Assembly: GCA_910586355.1 (NCBI GenBank)
Contig: CAJUHJ010000003.1
Coordinates: 62,001 to 126,000 of the forward strand
From: an uncultured Lachnospiraceae bacterium
GTDB lineage: Bacteria > Bacillota > Clostridia > Lachnospirales > Lachnospiraceae
Length of the DNA: 64,000 nt
Direction of reading: 5' to 3'
Shown: positions 52,058 through 60,581 of the stretch, one piece after another
How positions within the stretch are numbered: position 1 is the stretch's first letter
Layout of the letters: each line of letters starts with the position of its first letter
Notes under the pieces: model-generated
What the model saw: the letters and a program-made list of their open reading frames with translations, nothing else
Databases searched by the model: none
Told to the model about the DNA's origin: nothing
Made by a program: the position numbers and the translations under genes

Positions 52058-52993
52058 TTAATACTGCGTCAACATCGTCCCCACTTCAATCTCAACCCCT
52101 CTTAAGAAAGACTCTATATCCATGCGCTTTCTTCCTTCCAGCTGCACTTCAAGCAAAGATAAAACCCCATTTCCTGTCTGCACTTTTAATTCTTTTTTGT
52201 CCACAAAAACTACTTTTCCGGCGTCTTTACCGCTTCCTCCGGCTTCTGTGCCGGCACGCCAGATTTTTAAAGTTTTCCCGTCTAATTTTGTAAAAGCGCT
52301 CGGCCACGGATTTAATCCCCGAATCAGCCGTTCAATCGAAACAGCAGACTTCTTCCAGTCAATATTCCCCATCTGCTTTTGAATTATTCCTACATGAGTC
52401 GCTTCTGATTCCTCCTGTTTTGTATAAACAGCCGTACCGTTTTCAATTTCCTGCATCGTATGCACACATAATTTCGCGCCTTCCACTGCCAAACGATCAA
52501 ACAGACTTCCGCCCGTCTCATCTATCTCTAAAATCACTTCTGATTTCTCAATCATATCACCAGTATCAAGCCCCGTATCCATGCGCATTGTCGTCACTCC
52601 TGCAACTCTGTCTCCATTTATCACTGCCCACTGAATTGGAGCGGCGCCGCGATATTTAGGCAGCAGCGAAGCATGTACATTGACGCAGCCATATTTTGGC
52701 AATTCTAAAATTTCTTTTGGGAGAATCTGCCCAAACGCCGCTACAATAATAATTTCCGGCGCATATTTTTTCACATATGCAATACTGTCTTCCTCTCTGA
52801 TTTTAAGAGGCTGGTACACTTCAATTCCATGTTTTAACGCACATTCTTTTACAGGAGACATCTGCACTGCCTTTCCTCTGCCTTTCGGCTTATCCGGCTG
52901 TGTAACGGCAAGCAGCACATCATGCCCTGCCGCAAGAATCGCTTCAAGCGTCCCTACTGCAAAATCCGGCGTTCCCATAAAAATTACACGCAA
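52058..52993 (-). CDS. fmt: Methionyl-tRNA formyltransferase
   Basis: A 311-residue enzyme that formylates initiator Met-tRNA. Motifs: VIFMGTPDFAVGTLEAI, LAVTQPDKPKGRG, VNVHASLLPKYRGAAPIQWAV (catalytic block) and a C-terminal OB domain (about 205-311). It starts at a TTG (52993) 7 bases after AGGAGG, 2 bases after the def stop. It is the natural partner of def. Confidence 0.97.
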   Translation of the reverse strand: MRVIFMGTPDFAVGTLEAILAAGHDVLLAVTQPDKPKGRGKAVQMSPVKECALKHGIEVYQPLKIREEDSIAYVKKYAPEIIIVAAFGQILPKEILELPKYGCVNVHASLLPKYRGAAPIQWAVINGDRVAGVTTMRMDTGLDTGDMIEKSEVILEIDETGGSLFDRLAVEGAKLCVHTMQEIENGTAVYTKQEESEATHVGIIQKQMGNIDWKKSAVSIERLIRGLNPWPSAFTKLDGKTLKIWRAGTEAGGSGKDAGKVVFVDKKELKVQTGNGVLSLLEVQLEGRKRMDIESFLRGVEIEVGTMLTQY

Positions 52994-52995
52994 GA

Positions 52996-53469
52996 TTATT
53001 CCTCCTCTTCGTCTATAACATCATAAATGTCGCCCTCTACAAGGTCTGTATACATATGGCCTTCCAAATGATCCAGCTCGTGACAGATTGCTCTTGCAAG
53101 CAGTTCCGTCGCTTCAATCTCATATTCCTCCATATTCTCATTATAGGCTTTCGCAATGACATGATTTGGCCTTGTCACTTTTCCGGCTTTTCCCGGAAGA
53201 CTAAGGCAGCCTTCTCCAGCCGTCTGTTCCCCGTCTGAAGTCAGAATCACCGGGTTTACCATTACAAGCGGCCCGTCTCCAATATCTATCGTCACAACTC
53301 TTTTCAAAATACCAACCTGCGGAGCCGCAAGTCCCACACCCTCCGCTTCATACATGGTATCAAGCATATCCTCAATCAAAAGTTGAATTTTGGGCGTCAT
53401 TTCCACAACCTCCCTGCAAACTTTACCCAGTACGGGATCTCCCTGCATTCTTATCGTTCGAAGCGCCAT
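52996..53469 (-). CDS. def: Peptide deformylase
   Basis: A 157-residue iron/zinc enzyme that removes the N-formyl group. All three motifs are present: GVGLAAPQVG (about 43-52), EGCLSLPG (about 87-94) and CHELDHLEG (about 128-136). An acidic tail (VIDEEEE) ends it. It lies between priA and fmt with short gaps and an AAAGGAGG site. Confidence 0.97.
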   Translation of the reverse strand: MALRTIRMQGDPVLGKVCREVVEMTPKIQLLIEDMLDTMYEAEGVGLAAPQVGILKRVVTIDIGDGPLVMVNPVILTSDGEQTAGEGCLSLPGKAGKVTRPNHVIAKAYNENMEEYEIEATELLARAICHELDHLEGHMYTDLVEGDIYDVIDEEEE

Positions 53470-53503
53470 GTTGTCCTCCTTTTATTCTAATATTCTTGTT
53501 GTA

Positions 53504-55735
53504 TTAAAAACCATTCATTGGATTAAAATCAAATGAAATATGAATCTCTTTAAACTCTTTTCTGTCTTTTAAAAACAGCTCCAGCCTGTCTTTTAACCTG
53601 ACAAGCTGATGATATTCACTATGTTTTATATAAATTACCTTACGGTAAATATCATTCATCTTCCCAATCAGCGCATTTGCAGGCCCTATCATTTTAAGCT
53701 CTGCAATCTGCGCCTTTTTAATTAGCGCTGCGAGGTAAGACGCCGCCCAATCTGCCTGTTTTTGCTGTTTTGCCGTAAACATCACCAACATTAAATTGGA
53801 TATGGGCGGATACGCCATAATTTTCCTTACAGATATTTCAGCCTGATAAAACGCCCCGTAATCCTGCGTCTTTGCCGTCTGAATGCTGTAATGCTCTGGA
53901 TTATAAGTCTGTATCACTACTTCACCCGCTTCGCTTCCTCTTCCAGCTCTTCCCGCCGCCTGTGTCAAAAGCTGAAATGTACGCTCGCTGGCCCTGTAAT
54001 CCGACGCATACATGGATAAATCCGCTGCAAGGATACCGACTAATGTAACTTTTGGAAAATCATGTCCCTTTACAATCATCTGCGTACCAATTAAGATATC
54101 TGCTTCCTGGCTGGAAAATGCAGACAATATCTTTTCATAACTGTCTTTACTCCTCGTCGTATCAAAATCCATGCGCAGTGTCCTTGCCATCGGAAACCGC
54201 TGCTTTACAACTTCTTCTATTTTTTGTGTCCCGGCTTTAAAACCACTGATATACTTTGACTGGCACTTGGGACAGACGAGAGGCGCTTTTTCTTCATATC
54301 CACAGTAATGGCACATCAGTTTTCCATCTTTATGAAGGCTAAGCGACACGTCGCAATGCGGGCATTTCATTACACACCCACACGCGCGGCAGGATACAAA
54401 GCCGGACAGCCCGCGGCGGTTTAAAAAGAGCATAATCTGCTGCTTTTTTGCCAGCCGGTCTTCGATTAAATCCTGAAGTTTTCTACTTAAAATGGAACGG
54501 TTTCCACTTTTTAATTCCTCTCTTAAATCAACGACATCACAAGCTGGAAGCGGCTGGTACGTAGCGCGCTGCGTCATCTCGATTAACTGGTATTCTCCTT
54601 TTTGGGCTTTATAATAACTGTCGACAGAAGGCGTTGCAGATCCTAATACAACAGAAGCGTCCGCCATACGCGCCCGCTCAATTGCAGTTTCTCTCGCATG
54701 GTATCTGGGAAGCGATTCACTTTTATAACTGCCTTCATGTTCTTCATCTATGATAATCAGACCCAAATTTAAAAAAGGTGTAAACAAAGCGGAACGCGGC
54801 CCTATCATAATATCAATTTCTCCATTTTTGGCACGAAGAAACTGATCATATCGTTCCCCTTTGGAAAGCCTGGAATTCATAATAGAAACCCGTTCTCCAA
54901 ACCTTCCATAAAAACGCATGACAGTCTGATAAGTCAAGGCAATTTCCGGTATCAAAACAATTGCCTGCCTGCCATTTTTTATTACATCTGCAATCAATTC
55001 CATGTAAACTTCTGTTTTACCGCTTCCCGTAACCCCATGCAAAAGATACGTTTTATGGATACCCTGATGCATGTTGGAAAGCGCTGTATCGACCGCCTGA
55101 CGCTGCAATTCATTTAATTCTATAGAATAGGATTTTTTTTGCAGATGTCCGGTAGGCGTTCTATAATCCACCTGCCGGATAACTTTTACAATCTTTTGTT
55201 CTTCTAAAGCACGTATGACATTTGCTGTGACATTCAGTTTCTGTGTCACAATATCATAGGAAAGCTGCGGATGAATCAAAAGTTCCTCTAAAAGCCTTGC
55301 CCGCGCCACATAATGTTTTTTCTTATATAAAGCAAGCTGTCCTGCCGCTTCATTTTCATCCATACAAAGACATACGATACGTTGTTCTTTTGCCTTTATC
55401 TTCTGCTTTACTGGAATCACTGTTTTTAATGCCTGATTCATCGTTGCGCCATAATTTCTATGCATCCAATGCGCCAAGGCGATAAGCTGCGACTCAATCA
55501 CAACGCCGCCTTCCACGATTGAGTCAATTTCTTTTAGTTTCTGTTCGTCAAATTCGGCATAATCCGTCACTTCAATGACAAATCCCCGAAGGATACGGTT
55601 TCCGATTCCAAACGGAACGAAAACCAAAACGCCCGGATAAATCTGCGAAAATAATTCTTCGGGAATTTTATATTGAAATGTACGGTCTAATTTTTCATGT
55701 GAAATATCTATTATTACGCTGGCATAATATGCCAT
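53504..55735 (-). CDS. priA: Primosomal protein N' (PriA helicase)
   Basis: A 743-residue replication-restart helicase. The N-terminal 3'-DNA-binding domain (about 1-105) leads to Walker A LLHGVTGSGKTEVYM, the DEEH box LIIIDEEHEGSYKSE, a zinc-binding region (CRACGCVMKCPHCD, CHYCGYEE, CPKCQ, about 445-490) and motif VI QAAGRAGRGSEAG. It follows murE by 14 bases. Confidence 0.97.
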   Translation of the reverse strand: MAYYASVIIDISHEKLDRTFQYKIPEELFSQIYPGVLVFVPFGIGNRILRGFVIEVTDYAEFDEQKLKEIDSIVEGGVVIESQLIALAHWMHRNYGATMNQALKTVIPVKQKIKAKEQRIVCLCMDENEAAGQLALYKKKHYVARARLLEELLIHPQLSYDIVTQKLNVTANVIRALEEQKIVKVIRQVDYRTPTGHLQKKSYSIELNELQRQAVDTALSNMHQGIHKTYLLHGVTGSGKTEVYMELIADVIKNGRQAIVLIPEIALTYQTVMRFYGRFGERVSIMNSRLSKGERYDQFLRAKNGEIDIMIGPRSALFTPFLNLGLIIIDEEHEGSYKSESLPRYHARETAIERARMADASVVLGSATPSVDSYYKAQKGEYQLIEMTQRATYQPLPACDVVDLREELKSGNRSILSRKLQDLIEDRLAKKQQIMLFLNRRGLSGFVSCRACGCVMKCPHCDVSLSLHKDGKLMCHYCGYEEKAPLVCPKCQSKYISGFKAGTQKIEEVVKQRFPMARTLRMDFDTTRSKDSYEKILSAFSSQEADILIGTQMIVKGHDFPKVTLVGILAADLSMYASDYRASERTFQLLTQAAGRAGRGSEAGEVVIQTYNPEHYSIQTAKTQDYGAFYQAEISVRKIMAYPPISNLMLVMFTAKQQKQADWAASYLAALIKKAQIAELKMIGPANALIGKMNDIYRKVIYIKHSEYHQLVRLKDRLELFLKDRKEFKEIHISFDFNPMNGF

Positions 55736-55749
55736 TTTACCACCTGCCG

Positions 55750-57222
55750 TTATCTCTTTATGCGTTCTTCTTTTAGAACTTCCTCAATCAAAACACGTTC
55801 GTCCATAGGATACTTTTTCCCTTGAATTTCCTGATAATCCTCATGGCCTTTGCCTGCTAATACAATGACATCTTTTGGCCTTCCATGCGTAACTGCATAA
55901 CGAATCGCTTCTTTTCTGTCAATGATTTCGATATACGCACCGTTTGTTTTTTGTATTCCCGTTTTAATGTCATCAATAATTGCCTGCGGGTCTTCATATC
56001 TGGGATTATCTGATGTGATAATTGTTAAATCTGCCATTTGCCCGGATACTTCCCCCATTTCAAAACGTCTCGACTTTGCACGATTTCCACCGCATCCAAA
56101 TAAACAAACCAGCCGTTTTGGTTCGTATTCCCGCAAAGTAGAAAGCAAACTTTTTAAACTCATGGCATTATGGGCATAATCAATCATTAAAGTAAATTCA
56201 TCAGAAACTTTTACCAGTTCAATCCTGCCTTTTGTCTTTGCCTGTAATAACGCCTGTTTCATTATACCGATTCCCACATGAAAATGACGGCAGATTGCAA
56301 TCGCGGTCAGGGAATTATAAACACTGAATCTGCCTGGAACATCAATTTTTACGTCAAAATCCAGTTTACCAGACACGTGATAAGAAACGCCCAAACTGCC
56401 TGCCCCATGCAAAAGCTTCATATCTGACGCGCATAAATCCGCCGCACCTGAAAATCCAAACGTTTCCACTTCACAAGTATGATACTTTAAAATATCTTTA
56501 TAATGCACATCGTCTGCATTTAAAATACCGATTTTACACTGGCTAAACAGACGTCCTTTACATTCTAAATATTCTTCAAAAGATGCGTGTTCGTTTGGTC
56601 CTATGTGATCTGGCTCAATATTGGTAAAAATCCCAATTTCAAATAAAAATCCCGCTGTTCTGTGCATCATAAGCCCCTGGGACGAGACTTCCATCACACA
56701 GCAGTCACAGGATATGTCTGCCATTTTCCGAAAATATTTCTGCACCAGATAAGATTCCGGCGTAGTATTCGCAGACGGTATGATTTCATCTCCAATTATA
56801 GTCTCTATCGTACCGATAAGGCCAACTTTATATCCGGCGCCTTCTAAGATGGACTTTACCATATAAGTCGTCGTTGTCTTTCCTTTCGTTCCGGTAATTC
56901 CAATCACTTTTAACTGCTCTGCAGGATAATCAAAATATGCCGCCGACAACAACGCCAAAGCATAACGGGTATCTTTTACTTTAATCACCGTTACCGTTTC
57001 GGGCACATGAACTTCGTCTGATACGACAAGCGCCGCCGCGCCTTTTTCTACTGCATCGGCCACAAAACGATGTCCGTCTGCGACAGCTCCTTTCACACAT
57101 ACAAACAGAGAATTCTGTGTGAGTTTTCTCGAATCATAAACAAGCTCCGAAATCTCCTTATTGAGTTCTCCTTGGATACATTCATAGTCCATGCGCTCTA
57201 ACAGTTGTTTTAATTGTTTCAT
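55750..57222 (-). CDS. murE: UDP-MurNAc-tripeptide synthetase (MurE)
   Basis: A 490-residue Mur ligase that adds the third amino acid to UDP-MurNAc-L-Ala-D-Glu. The ATP loop is GITGTKGKTTTTYMVKSI; SANTTPES and FTNIEPDHIG follow. The specificity loop reads SDNPRYEDP, the DNPR type that goes with meso-diaminopimelate rather than lysine. I start at ATG 57222, behind AGAGGT; the upstream frame has no ribosome site. It has its own promoter at 57274-57302. Confidence 0.95.
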   Translation of the reverse strand: MKQLKQLLERMDYECIQGELNKEISELVYDSRKLTQNSLFVCVKGAVADGHRFVADAVEKGAAALVVSDEVHVPETVTVIKVKDTRYALALLSAAYFDYPAEQLKVIGITGTKGKTTTTYMVKSILEGAGYKVGLIGTIETIIGDEIIPSANTTPESYLVQKYFRKMADISCDCCVMEVSSQGLMMHRTAGFLFEIGIFTNIEPDHIGPNEHASFEEYLECKGRLFSQCKIGILNADDVHYKDILKYHTCEVETFGFSGAADLCASDMKLLHGAGSLGVSYHVSGKLDFDVKIDVPGRFSVYNSLTAIAICRHFHVGIGIMKQALLQAKTKGRIELVKVSDEFTLMIDYAHNAMSLKSLLSTLREYEPKRLVCLFGCGGNRAKSRRFEMGEVSGQMADLTIITSDNPRYEDPQAIIDDIKTGIQKTNGAYIEIIDRKEAIRYAVTHGRPKDVIVLAGKGHEDYQEIQGKKYPMDERVLIEEVLKEERIKR

Positions 57223-57273
57223 TTTGTACCTCTTTTCTTCAAAATAAAGTACTCTGATAAGCTGCACTGTACT

Positions 57274-57302
57274 ATTATATGATAGAATTAATGAATTTAC
57301 AA
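57274..57302 (-). promoter_or_regulatory. Promoter for murE-priA
   Basis: TTGTAA (57297-57302), 17-base spacer, TATAAT (57274-57279), about 50 bases upstream of the murE start and just after the rpn copy 1 stop. Confidence 0.7.
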
Positions 57303-57332
57303 GTTTTTAAAATTTTACGCTGTGAATTCTAA

Positions 57333-57578
57333 TTATGCTAACTCCTTCATCTCGGTTTCAAGTTTCTTTAATTCTTCAAGTGATAATAACGGTACGCAGA
57401 TTGCTATCTCTTCTAACGACAACTTCCCCAGTTTTATCATTCTTTCTGCCGTCTCTATTGCTGTCTTTCTTTCTGTCTTTTTTTCTGTCTCTTTTGCCGT
57501 TTTCTTCACCGCACTATCTACCATATCTTTTGTGTACGCCTTCAATATCTGCTCGTCATCAAATAATGTCATCATCAT
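57333..57578 (-). CDS. Candidate internally initiated short Rpn product, copy 1 (81 residues)
   Basis: Inside the nuclease gene and in the same frame, AGGAGG (57587-57592) is followed after 8 bases by ATG-ATG-ATG (57578-57570). This would yield only the C-terminal helical part, MMMTLFDDEQILKAY onward, without the nuclease core. The site is closer to consensus than the full gene's own GAGGTG-GTG. The same arrangement (RpnS made from within RpnL) is reported as an antitoxin in E. coli Rpn. Function here is inferred. Confidence 0.45.
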   Translation of the reverse strand: MMMTLFDDEQILKAYTKDMVDSAVKKTAKETEKKTERKTAIETAERMIKLGKLSLEEIAICVPLLSLEELKKLETEMKELA

Positions 57579-58217
57579 ATCCACTACCTCCTGTTCCCTG
57601 CTTTCCAGATACCCTTTCAGCACGTTCCTATCTTTACAGATTTGGATTGTTTCTGTTACTGCCTGCTTGGTATTTCCATATCGTTTTCTCTGTTCATTAT
57701 ATACTTTACAGAAAATGATATACTGCCCGATAATGTCAGTCTCATTTTCCTGATACAACACTTTTACTTCTGCATCTATGGCTATTTTTGCTCCATCAAA
57801 AAAATCTTTCCTCAGCGATATACTGTCGGGAATATCTTTTCTTTCTCCTGTATATATCACATAGAGTTCGGGTTTGGGCAGATTCACTTTTTTGCTTCCA
57901 TACAGATTTTGGCTGGTTCGTTTAAAATAATCGTGGTAAGTCTGTACCAGATACATCAATGCGCGGATGATTATATTGTATGTCCATGTTGACTGACTTT
58001 CCACCAGTATCATCAAACGGTTACCAACAGAAAACCCTAAATCATTGTAGTCTGCGTCTACCAAAACATGCTTCATTGTCACATCTGCAATATCATCTTC
58101 CGTCACACTGTCATCCTCCGGGTGAAGCGCCTGATATAATTGGAGAAGATACTTTTTTTCTTGAAATAAATTCGTAAATACACTGTCTTTTATTTTACGT
58201 TTCGGTTTTTGTTCCAC
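57333..58217 (-). CDS. Rpn-family PD-(D/E)XK nuclease, copy 1
   Basis: A 294-residue member of the recombination-promoting nuclease/putative transposase family. The nuclease core (about 1-200) has KIKDSVFTNLFQEKKYLLQLYQ, then VDADYNDLGFSVGNRLMILVESQS (Asp plus ExQ active-site pattern, about 55-75) and RKDIPDSISLRKDFFDG. A variable, repeat-like C-terminal helix (AKETEKKTERKTAIETAE) ends it. The start is a GTG (58217) 8 bases after GAGGTG. It begins 19 bases after copy 2 and is probably co-transcribed with it. The family damages DNA and has been linked to recombination and phage defence. See the internal start at 57570-57592. Confidence 0.85.
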   Translation of the reverse strand: MEQKPKRKIKDSVFTNLFQEKKYLLQLYQALHPEDDSVTEDDIADVTMKHVLVDADYNDLGFSVGNRLMILVESQSTWTYNIIIRALMYLVQTYHDYFKRTSQNLYGSKKVNLPKPELYVIYTGERKDIPDSISLRKDFFDGAKIAIDAEVKVLYQENETDIIGQYIIFCKVYNEQRKRYGNTKQAVTETIQICKDRNVLKGYLESREQEVVDMMMTLFDDEQILKAYTKDMVDSAVKKTAKETEKKTERKTAIETAERMIKLGKLSLEEIAICVPLLSLEELKKLETEMKELA

Positions 58218-58236
58218 CGTTTTAACACCTCGTTTA

Positions 58237-58458
58237 TTATGCTAACTCCTTCACCTTCGTCTCAAGTTTCTTTAATTCTTCAAGTGATAATAACGGAACA
58301 TATATTGCTATCTCTTCTAACGATAACTTCCCCAGTTTTATCATTCTTTCTGCCGTCTCTATTGCTGTCTCTTTTGCCGTTTTCTTCACCGCACTATCTA
58401 CCATATCTTTTGTGTACGCCTTCAATATCTGCTCGTCATCAAATAATGTCATCATCAT
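58237..58458 (-). CDS. Candidate internally initiated short Rpn product, copy 2 (73 residues)
   Basis: Same internal AGGAGG (58467-58472) and ATG (58456-58458) as copy 1. The product differs from the copy 1 short form in length and C-terminal sequence, so the two may pair selectively with their own long forms (inference). Confidence 0.45.
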   Translation of the reverse strand: MMMTLFDDEQILKAYTKDMVDSAVKKTAKETAIETAERMIKLGKLSLEEIAIYVPLLSLEELKKLETKVKELA

Positions 58459-59097
58459 ATCCACTACCTCCTGTTCCCTGCTTTCCAGATACCCTTTCAG
58501 CACGTTCCTATCTTTACAGATTTGGATTGTTTCTGTTACTGCCTGCTTGGTATTTCCATATCGTTTTCTCTGTTCATTATATACTTTACAGAAAATGATA
58601 TACTGCCCGATAATGTCAGTCTCATTTTCCTGATACAACACTTTTACTTCTGCATCTATGGCTATTTTTGCTCCATCAAAAAAATCTTTCCTCAGCGATA
58701 TACTGTCGGGAATATCTTTTCTTTCTCCTGTATATATCACATAGAGTTCGGGTTTGGGCAGATTCACTTTTTTGCTTCCATACAGATTTTGGCTGGTTCG
58801 TTTAAAATAATCGTGGTAAGTCTGTACCAGATACATCAATGCGCGGATGATTATATTGTATGTCCATGTTGACTGACTTTCCACCAGTATCATCAAACGG
58901 TTACCAACAGAAAACCCTAAATCATTGTAGTCTGCGTCTACCAAAACATGCTTCATTGTCACATCTGCAATATCATCTTCCGTCACACTGTCATCCTCCG
59001 GGTGAAGCGCCTGATATAATTGGAGAAGATACTTTTTTTCTTGAAATAAATTCGTAAATACACTGTCTTTTATTTTACGTTTCGGTTTTTGTTCCAC
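58237..59097 (-). CDS. Rpn-family PD-(D/E)XK nuclease, copy 2
   Basis: A 286-residue twin of the gene at 57333-58217, with an identical nuclease core and a shorter C-terminal helix (AKETAIETAE in place of the longer repeat, 8 residues fewer). I start it at GTG 59097, with the GAGGTGG ribosome site 8 bases upstream as in copy 1; the ATG at 59130 has no site and is unique to this copy. It lies 61 bases after hsdS, with a candidate promoter inside the end of hsdS. Confidence 0.85.
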   Translation of the reverse strand: MEQKPKRKIKDSVFTNLFQEKKYLLQLYQALHPEDDSVTEDDIADVTMKHVLVDADYNDLGFSVGNRLMILVESQSTWTYNIIIRALMYLVQTYHDYFKRTSQNLYGSKKVNLPKPELYVIYTGERKDIPDSISLRKDFFDGAKIAIDAEVKVLYQENETDIIGQYIIFCKVYNEQRKRYGNTKQAVTETIQICKDRNVLKGYLESREQEVVDMMMTLFDDEQILKAYTKDMVDSAVKKTAKETAIETAERMIKLGKLSLEEIAIYVPLLSLEELKKLETKVKELA

Positions 59098-59158
59098 CGT
59101 TTTACCACCTCGTTTATATTTGCTCGTCATCTTATAATATCATTATATCTTCTTCCTA

Positions 59159-60571
59159 CTATTTTCTTTCATTATATAAATAAATACCGTTATTTACAAT
59201 TAATATCTTTTTCAAAAGCTCAATTGAATTCTCATCACTCTGGTGATTTGTTCCCAGACTTCCGCGAAAAGCATGCGCTAAAATAGATTTCTTTATAGTT
59301 TCCATCTGCTCTAAAACAGACTCGGCGAATTCTTTCGCCTGCCGTTCTTTTTCAAAAAATTTATCAAGAACTTCTACAATTGCTGTTTGTTCTTCAATTT
59401 CTGGAACAGGGATTACATACGCACCAATTTTTTTTGCATTTATATTTGACTGGTTTACTCCATCTGTTTTTACCAAATTACAATAATCTTTTGCATGGTT
59501 CGTATTCAAAGCATAGTTTAGAAAATCACCCGTTATGATATCGCGTTTATATTCCAGTTTTATCAAATATCCTGCATAAATAGCCGGATAGCCGCCGCGA
59601 TAAATAGAAGTCTTGCCAACTAACGCCGAACTATTTGTCCTGTTAAATAATACATCCCCCTCTTTGAGTTTGTATTTTTCTATATCTTCTTTATCGTTGG
59701 AGTAGGCTAAATTCGACCAGTCAATTTCTCCCTGCTGCAAATTTCCCATACGAACCACAACAACACGGCCGGATTTTTCAGATTTTTTTGAAGTGCCATA
59801 TTTAAGCGAATGGCAAAGAGCAGAAACGGATAACTGCTTCCAACTATCCATTCCAATTCCATGTAGATTTCTCCATTGTTTTGACAGTTCCCCAGTAAAT
59901 GCTTTATGCAAAACAGCGGCTCTTCGAAATTTGAAATTATCTGCAAAATCCTGTATTTTTTCTTTTGCTGTATCTAGTTTCGCAAACAGATTTTCTATAC
60001 GGACGACAATTCTTTGCTGCTCCGCAATAGGCGGGAGCATAAATTTAATATCGGCTAAATCTCTAATGGAAACTCCTCCGATTAGACCATGTTTCTTCCT
60101 ATTAAATTGATGAATAAAATATTGGCTTTGCAAATAATAGAAAATAAACTTTGGATTTATAGTTCTGGCAACAAACGCACAAAGCTTATTCCCAAAACAA
60201 ACATTTTGTGTCACAAAACCTACTTTGCGCCCCGCACTGCCGCCTTCGATACAAAGCAATGCTGTATTTGCAGGAGCAATTTTATAATGATTAAAATCAG
60301 GTATTCTCAAATTTGTTTCATAATGAATCTCATTGTCAAAACCTATATCTTTTGTTGCGATAAAAAGAAGTCCTGTTTTCTGCCCTTTATACTTTTCATC
60401 CTTCGTTTTTTGATTCACACTATTTCCAGTATATATCTCAGCAATGCAGCTAACTCTCACCCAACACCAATTCTTTGGCACTCCATACGGCTGCTCCTCT
60501 GCCGGAACAAGCGCCTGCTCTAACTTTTCTTCAAGCGTCATCTCTTTTGACGATTTTTTACTTTTTGCCAT
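59159..60571 (-). CDS. hsdS: Type I restriction-modification specificity subunit HsdS
   Basis: A 470-residue specificity subunit with two target-recognition domains (about 35-195 and 240-405), each followed by a conserved helical spacer (PPIAEQQRIVVRIENLFAKLDTAKEK and PEIEEQTAIVEVLDKFFEKERQAKE). It sets the bipartite DNA sequence recognised by the HsdM and HsdR subunits. It follows hsdM by 10 bases with an AAGGAG site. No invertase or second hsdS fragment lies nearby, so no phase-variable shuffling is apparent. Confidence 0.95.
   Translation of the reverse strand: MAKSKKSSKEMTLEEKLEQALVPAEEQPYGVPKNWCWVRVSCIAEIYTGNSVNQKTKDEKYKGQKTGLLFIATKDIGFDNEIHYETNLRIPDFNHYKIAPANTALLCIEGGSAGRKVGFVTQNVCFGNKLCAFVARTINPKFIFYYLQSQYFIHQFNRKKHGLIGGVSIRDLADIKFMLPPIAEQQRIVVRIENLFAKLDTAKEKIQDFADNFKFRRAAVLHKAFTGELSKQWRNLHGIGMDSWKQLSVSALCHSLKYGTSKKSEKSGRVVVVRMGNLQQGEIDWSNLAYSNDKEDIEKYKLKEGDVLFNRTNSSALVGKTSIYRGGYPAIYAGYLIKLEYKRDIITGDFLNYALNTNHAKDYCNLVKTDGVNQSNINAKKIGAYVIPVPEIEEQTAIVEVLDKFFEKERQAKEFAESVLEQMETIKKSILAHAFRGSLGTNHQSDENSIELLKKILIVNNGIYLYNERK
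59171..59199 (-). promoter_or_regulatory. Candidate promoter for the rpn pair, inside hsdS 3' end
   Basis: TTGTAA (59194-59199), 17-base spacer, TATAAT (59171-59176), the same hexamers as the murE promoter. It overlaps the last codons of hsdS and is about 75 bases upstream of the rpn copy 2 start. The region is AT-rich, so chance is possible. Confidence 0.5.
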
Positions 60572-60581
60572 ATTACACTCC

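Larger units (their letters stand above)
57333..58236 (-). repeat. Tandem duplication, copy 1 (904 bp)
   Basis: Left unit of a head-to-tail duplication. From about 57500 to 58220 it is identical to copy 2 by eye. Differences cluster in the first about 170 bases (the 3' end of the gene), including 24 extra bases. Confidence 0.95.
58237..59116 (-). repeat. Tandem duplication, copy 2 (880 bp)
   Basis: Right unit of the duplication. The junction at 58236/58237 joins CGTTTA to TTATGCTAAC; the outer right end is CGTTTA at 59111-59116. One base differs in the ribosome-site region (TTTTAACACC against TTTTACCACC). Confidence 0.95.

Noticed and set aside
57322..58872. Plus-strand open frames rich in Phe, Ser and Leu, repeated at 57335-57718/58209-58598 and 57642-57992/58522-58872
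   Set aside because: They are antisense to the rpn genes and repeat only because the DNA is duplicated; no ribosome sites.
57333..59116. CRISPR array or satellite
   Set aside because: Two long coding units, not short repeats with spacers.
59159..60571. Phase-variable hsdS locus
   Set aside because: Only one complete hsdS, no inverted partial copy and no recombinase within the window.
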